A DNA stretch of 13,944 nucleotides from an uncultured Clostridia bacterium (GTDB lineage: Bacteria > Bacillota > Clostridia > Christensenellales > UBA1242): the NCBI GenBank assembly GCA_934746185.1, contig CAKVEY010000023.1:1-13944 (forward strand). Reading direction: 5' to 3'. A model generated the notes under the pieces. The model saw nothing but the letters and a program-made list of their open reading frames with translations, was not told the origin of the DNA and did no database searches. Below, in pieces: positions 13,226 to 13,944 of this stretch. How positions within the stretch are numbered: position 1 is the first letter of the stretch; every line of letters begins with the position of its first letter. The position numbers and the translations under genes are program-made.

Positions 13226-13912
13226 TTAAATTTCTTTCGCTATTTTTATTATTCCATCATCTGAAATCTCTTTATATAACTCTTTTGTTAAATGCATTGC
13301 AACAACTTTGTCTAGGTTTGATAATTTTTTAATATCGTTATACTCTATGTGGGATTTTGGATAATGAGACAACTCCAAGTAAACTTTAGTAAAACTCTCA
13401 TCTAAAATAACATGTCTTACTTGTTCAAAATTGTTTGTATCACCAGAATAATATATTTTATCTTTGTCATCTTTTAGAATTATTGAAAAACATTCTAAAT
13501 CTTCAGTATGGGTTGTTTTAACCATTTCAATTGAAACATTTTCTGTTTTATAAAAACAGTTTTTAGAAAATGTAAAATAGTTCTTATCAACTCCTGACAA
13601 TTGTAATAATTTCTTTAATGTCTTTTTAAATTTATTGCTGTTAGCTATTATGGTTGGCATGATATTCCGTTTAATAGCACATTGCCAAATTAATTGACCT
13701 AATCCTGATATGTGGTCGCAATGAGTGTGAGTAACAACAATAGTTACTTTTTTTGTGCTTTCATTTATTACTTCGTTATTAACTAAATGCCTAACGCATT
13801 TTTCGCTTGGGTCAATAACAACTATTTCATTTTTATCGCAAAAGTAAGCACAATTGCTATTAAAATCAGTTTCTAAAGCACTACCAATTCCGCAAAAAAT
13901 TAATTCATTCAT
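13226..13912 (-). CDS. MBL-fold metallo-hydrolase, RNase Z-like subgroup
   Basis: A 228-residue cytoplasmic metallo-beta-lactamase-fold protein. The opening FCGIGSALETDFNSNCAYF is the usual first strands and loop. Metal ligands are visible: HTHCDH at 62-67 (the HxHxDH motif), His135 in TTHTED, Asp158 in YYSGDTN, and His207 in VAMHL. This order resembles RNase Z and related phosphodiesterases, but the protein is shorter than typical RNase Z (about 300) and has no obvious exosite arm, so tRNA processing cannot be claimed. Related small MBL proteins also include cyclic-nucleotide phosphodiesterases and orphan hydrolases. The start is supported by SD AGGAG (13920-13924) seven bases upstream. Single gene; terminator about 200 bases downstream. 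Confidence 0.85.
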   Translation of the reverse strand: MNELIFCGIGSALETDFNSNCAYFCDKNEIVVIDPSEKCVRHLVNNEVINESTKKVTIVVTHTHCDHISGLGQLIWQCAIKRNIMPTIIANSNKFKKTLKKLLQLSGVDKNYFTFSKNCFYKTENVSIEMVKTTHTEDLECFSIILKDDKDKIYYSGDTNNFEQVRHVILDESFTKVYLELSHYPKSHIEYNDIKKLSNLDKVVAMHLTKELYKEISDDGIIKIAKEI

Positions 13913-13919
13913 AATATTT

Positions 13920-13938
13920 CTCCTGTACCTGAATTATA
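13920..13938 (-). promoter_or_regulatory. -10 box and SD of the MBL hydrolase gene
   Basis: On the minus strand TATAAT (complement of 13933-13938) precedes SD AGGAG (13920-13924). The -35 would fall beyond the window edge. Confidence 0.5.
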
Positions 13939-13944
13939 TCACAC

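Noticed and set aside
13073..13332. Two short plus-strand open frames overlapping the end of the MBL gene
   Set aside because: AT-rich, no ribosome site, and one runs into the hydrolase coding region; the hairpins explain part of the sequence better.
1..13944. CRISPR array, transposase, integrase, phage gene or replication origin
   Set aside because: No regularly spaced direct repeats of suitable length and no coding motif of these families was found on either strand.

Overview
The window is AT-rich Gram-positive (Firmicutes-type) DNA. Coding sequences favour A/T-ending codons, genes open with strong AGGAG-type ribosome sites, and stem plus T-run terminators are frequent. A tricistronic gerA-gerB-gerC germinant-receptor operon and a BclA-like collagen-repeat protein point to an endospore former, most likely an uncultured clostridial lineage. 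The lineage is inference; no rRNA or other taxonomic marker is present.

Layout. (1) 1-2482, plus strand: tRNA-Arg(UCG) with its terminator, then a gene-poor stretch holding three helically phased CTAAGAT repeats, a 12-bp palindrome and a probable gene relic, then argS with its own promoter and terminator. (2) 2736-3991, plus strand: a membrane acyltransferase-3 gene as a single transcription unit. (3) 4151-6482, minus strand: a large lipoprotein of unknown function and a DNA-deoxyinosine-glycosylase-like protein. (4) 6534-7859: a degraded surface-protein 5' end (plus), a DUF11 protein without a signal peptide (minus), and a small frameshifted membrane-protein gene (plus). (5) 7864-11752, minus strand: the gerA-gerB-gerC operon, with overlapping genes and a bidirectional terminator at its end. 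(6) 11784-12181, plus strand: a MazG-like nucleotide pyrophosphohydrolase, divergent from gerA. (7) 12157-12880, minus strand: the collagen-like protein, with a candidate mother-cell sigma promoter. (8) 12997-13938, minus strand: an MBL-fold hydrolase with a long, hairpin-rich region before its terminator.

How the parts fit. Regions 4-7 read as a loose spore-biology neighbourhood: a germinant receptor, a collagen-like spore-surface candidate and a signal-less DUF11 candidate coat protein. The receptor is atypical. Its GerC subunit lacks the lipobox cysteine and carries a Gly/Ser-rich linker between its two domains, and gerA has no recognisable Shine-Dalgarno sequence. The rest (ArgRS with its tRNA, base-excision repair, NTP pyrophosphohydrolase, MBL hydrolase) is housekeeping or accessory. 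I see no CRISPR array, transposase, phage gene or replication origin. I do not see a clear-cut undescribed multi-gene system; the most unusual items are the GerC architecture, the decaying small genes and the phased repeats near position 230.
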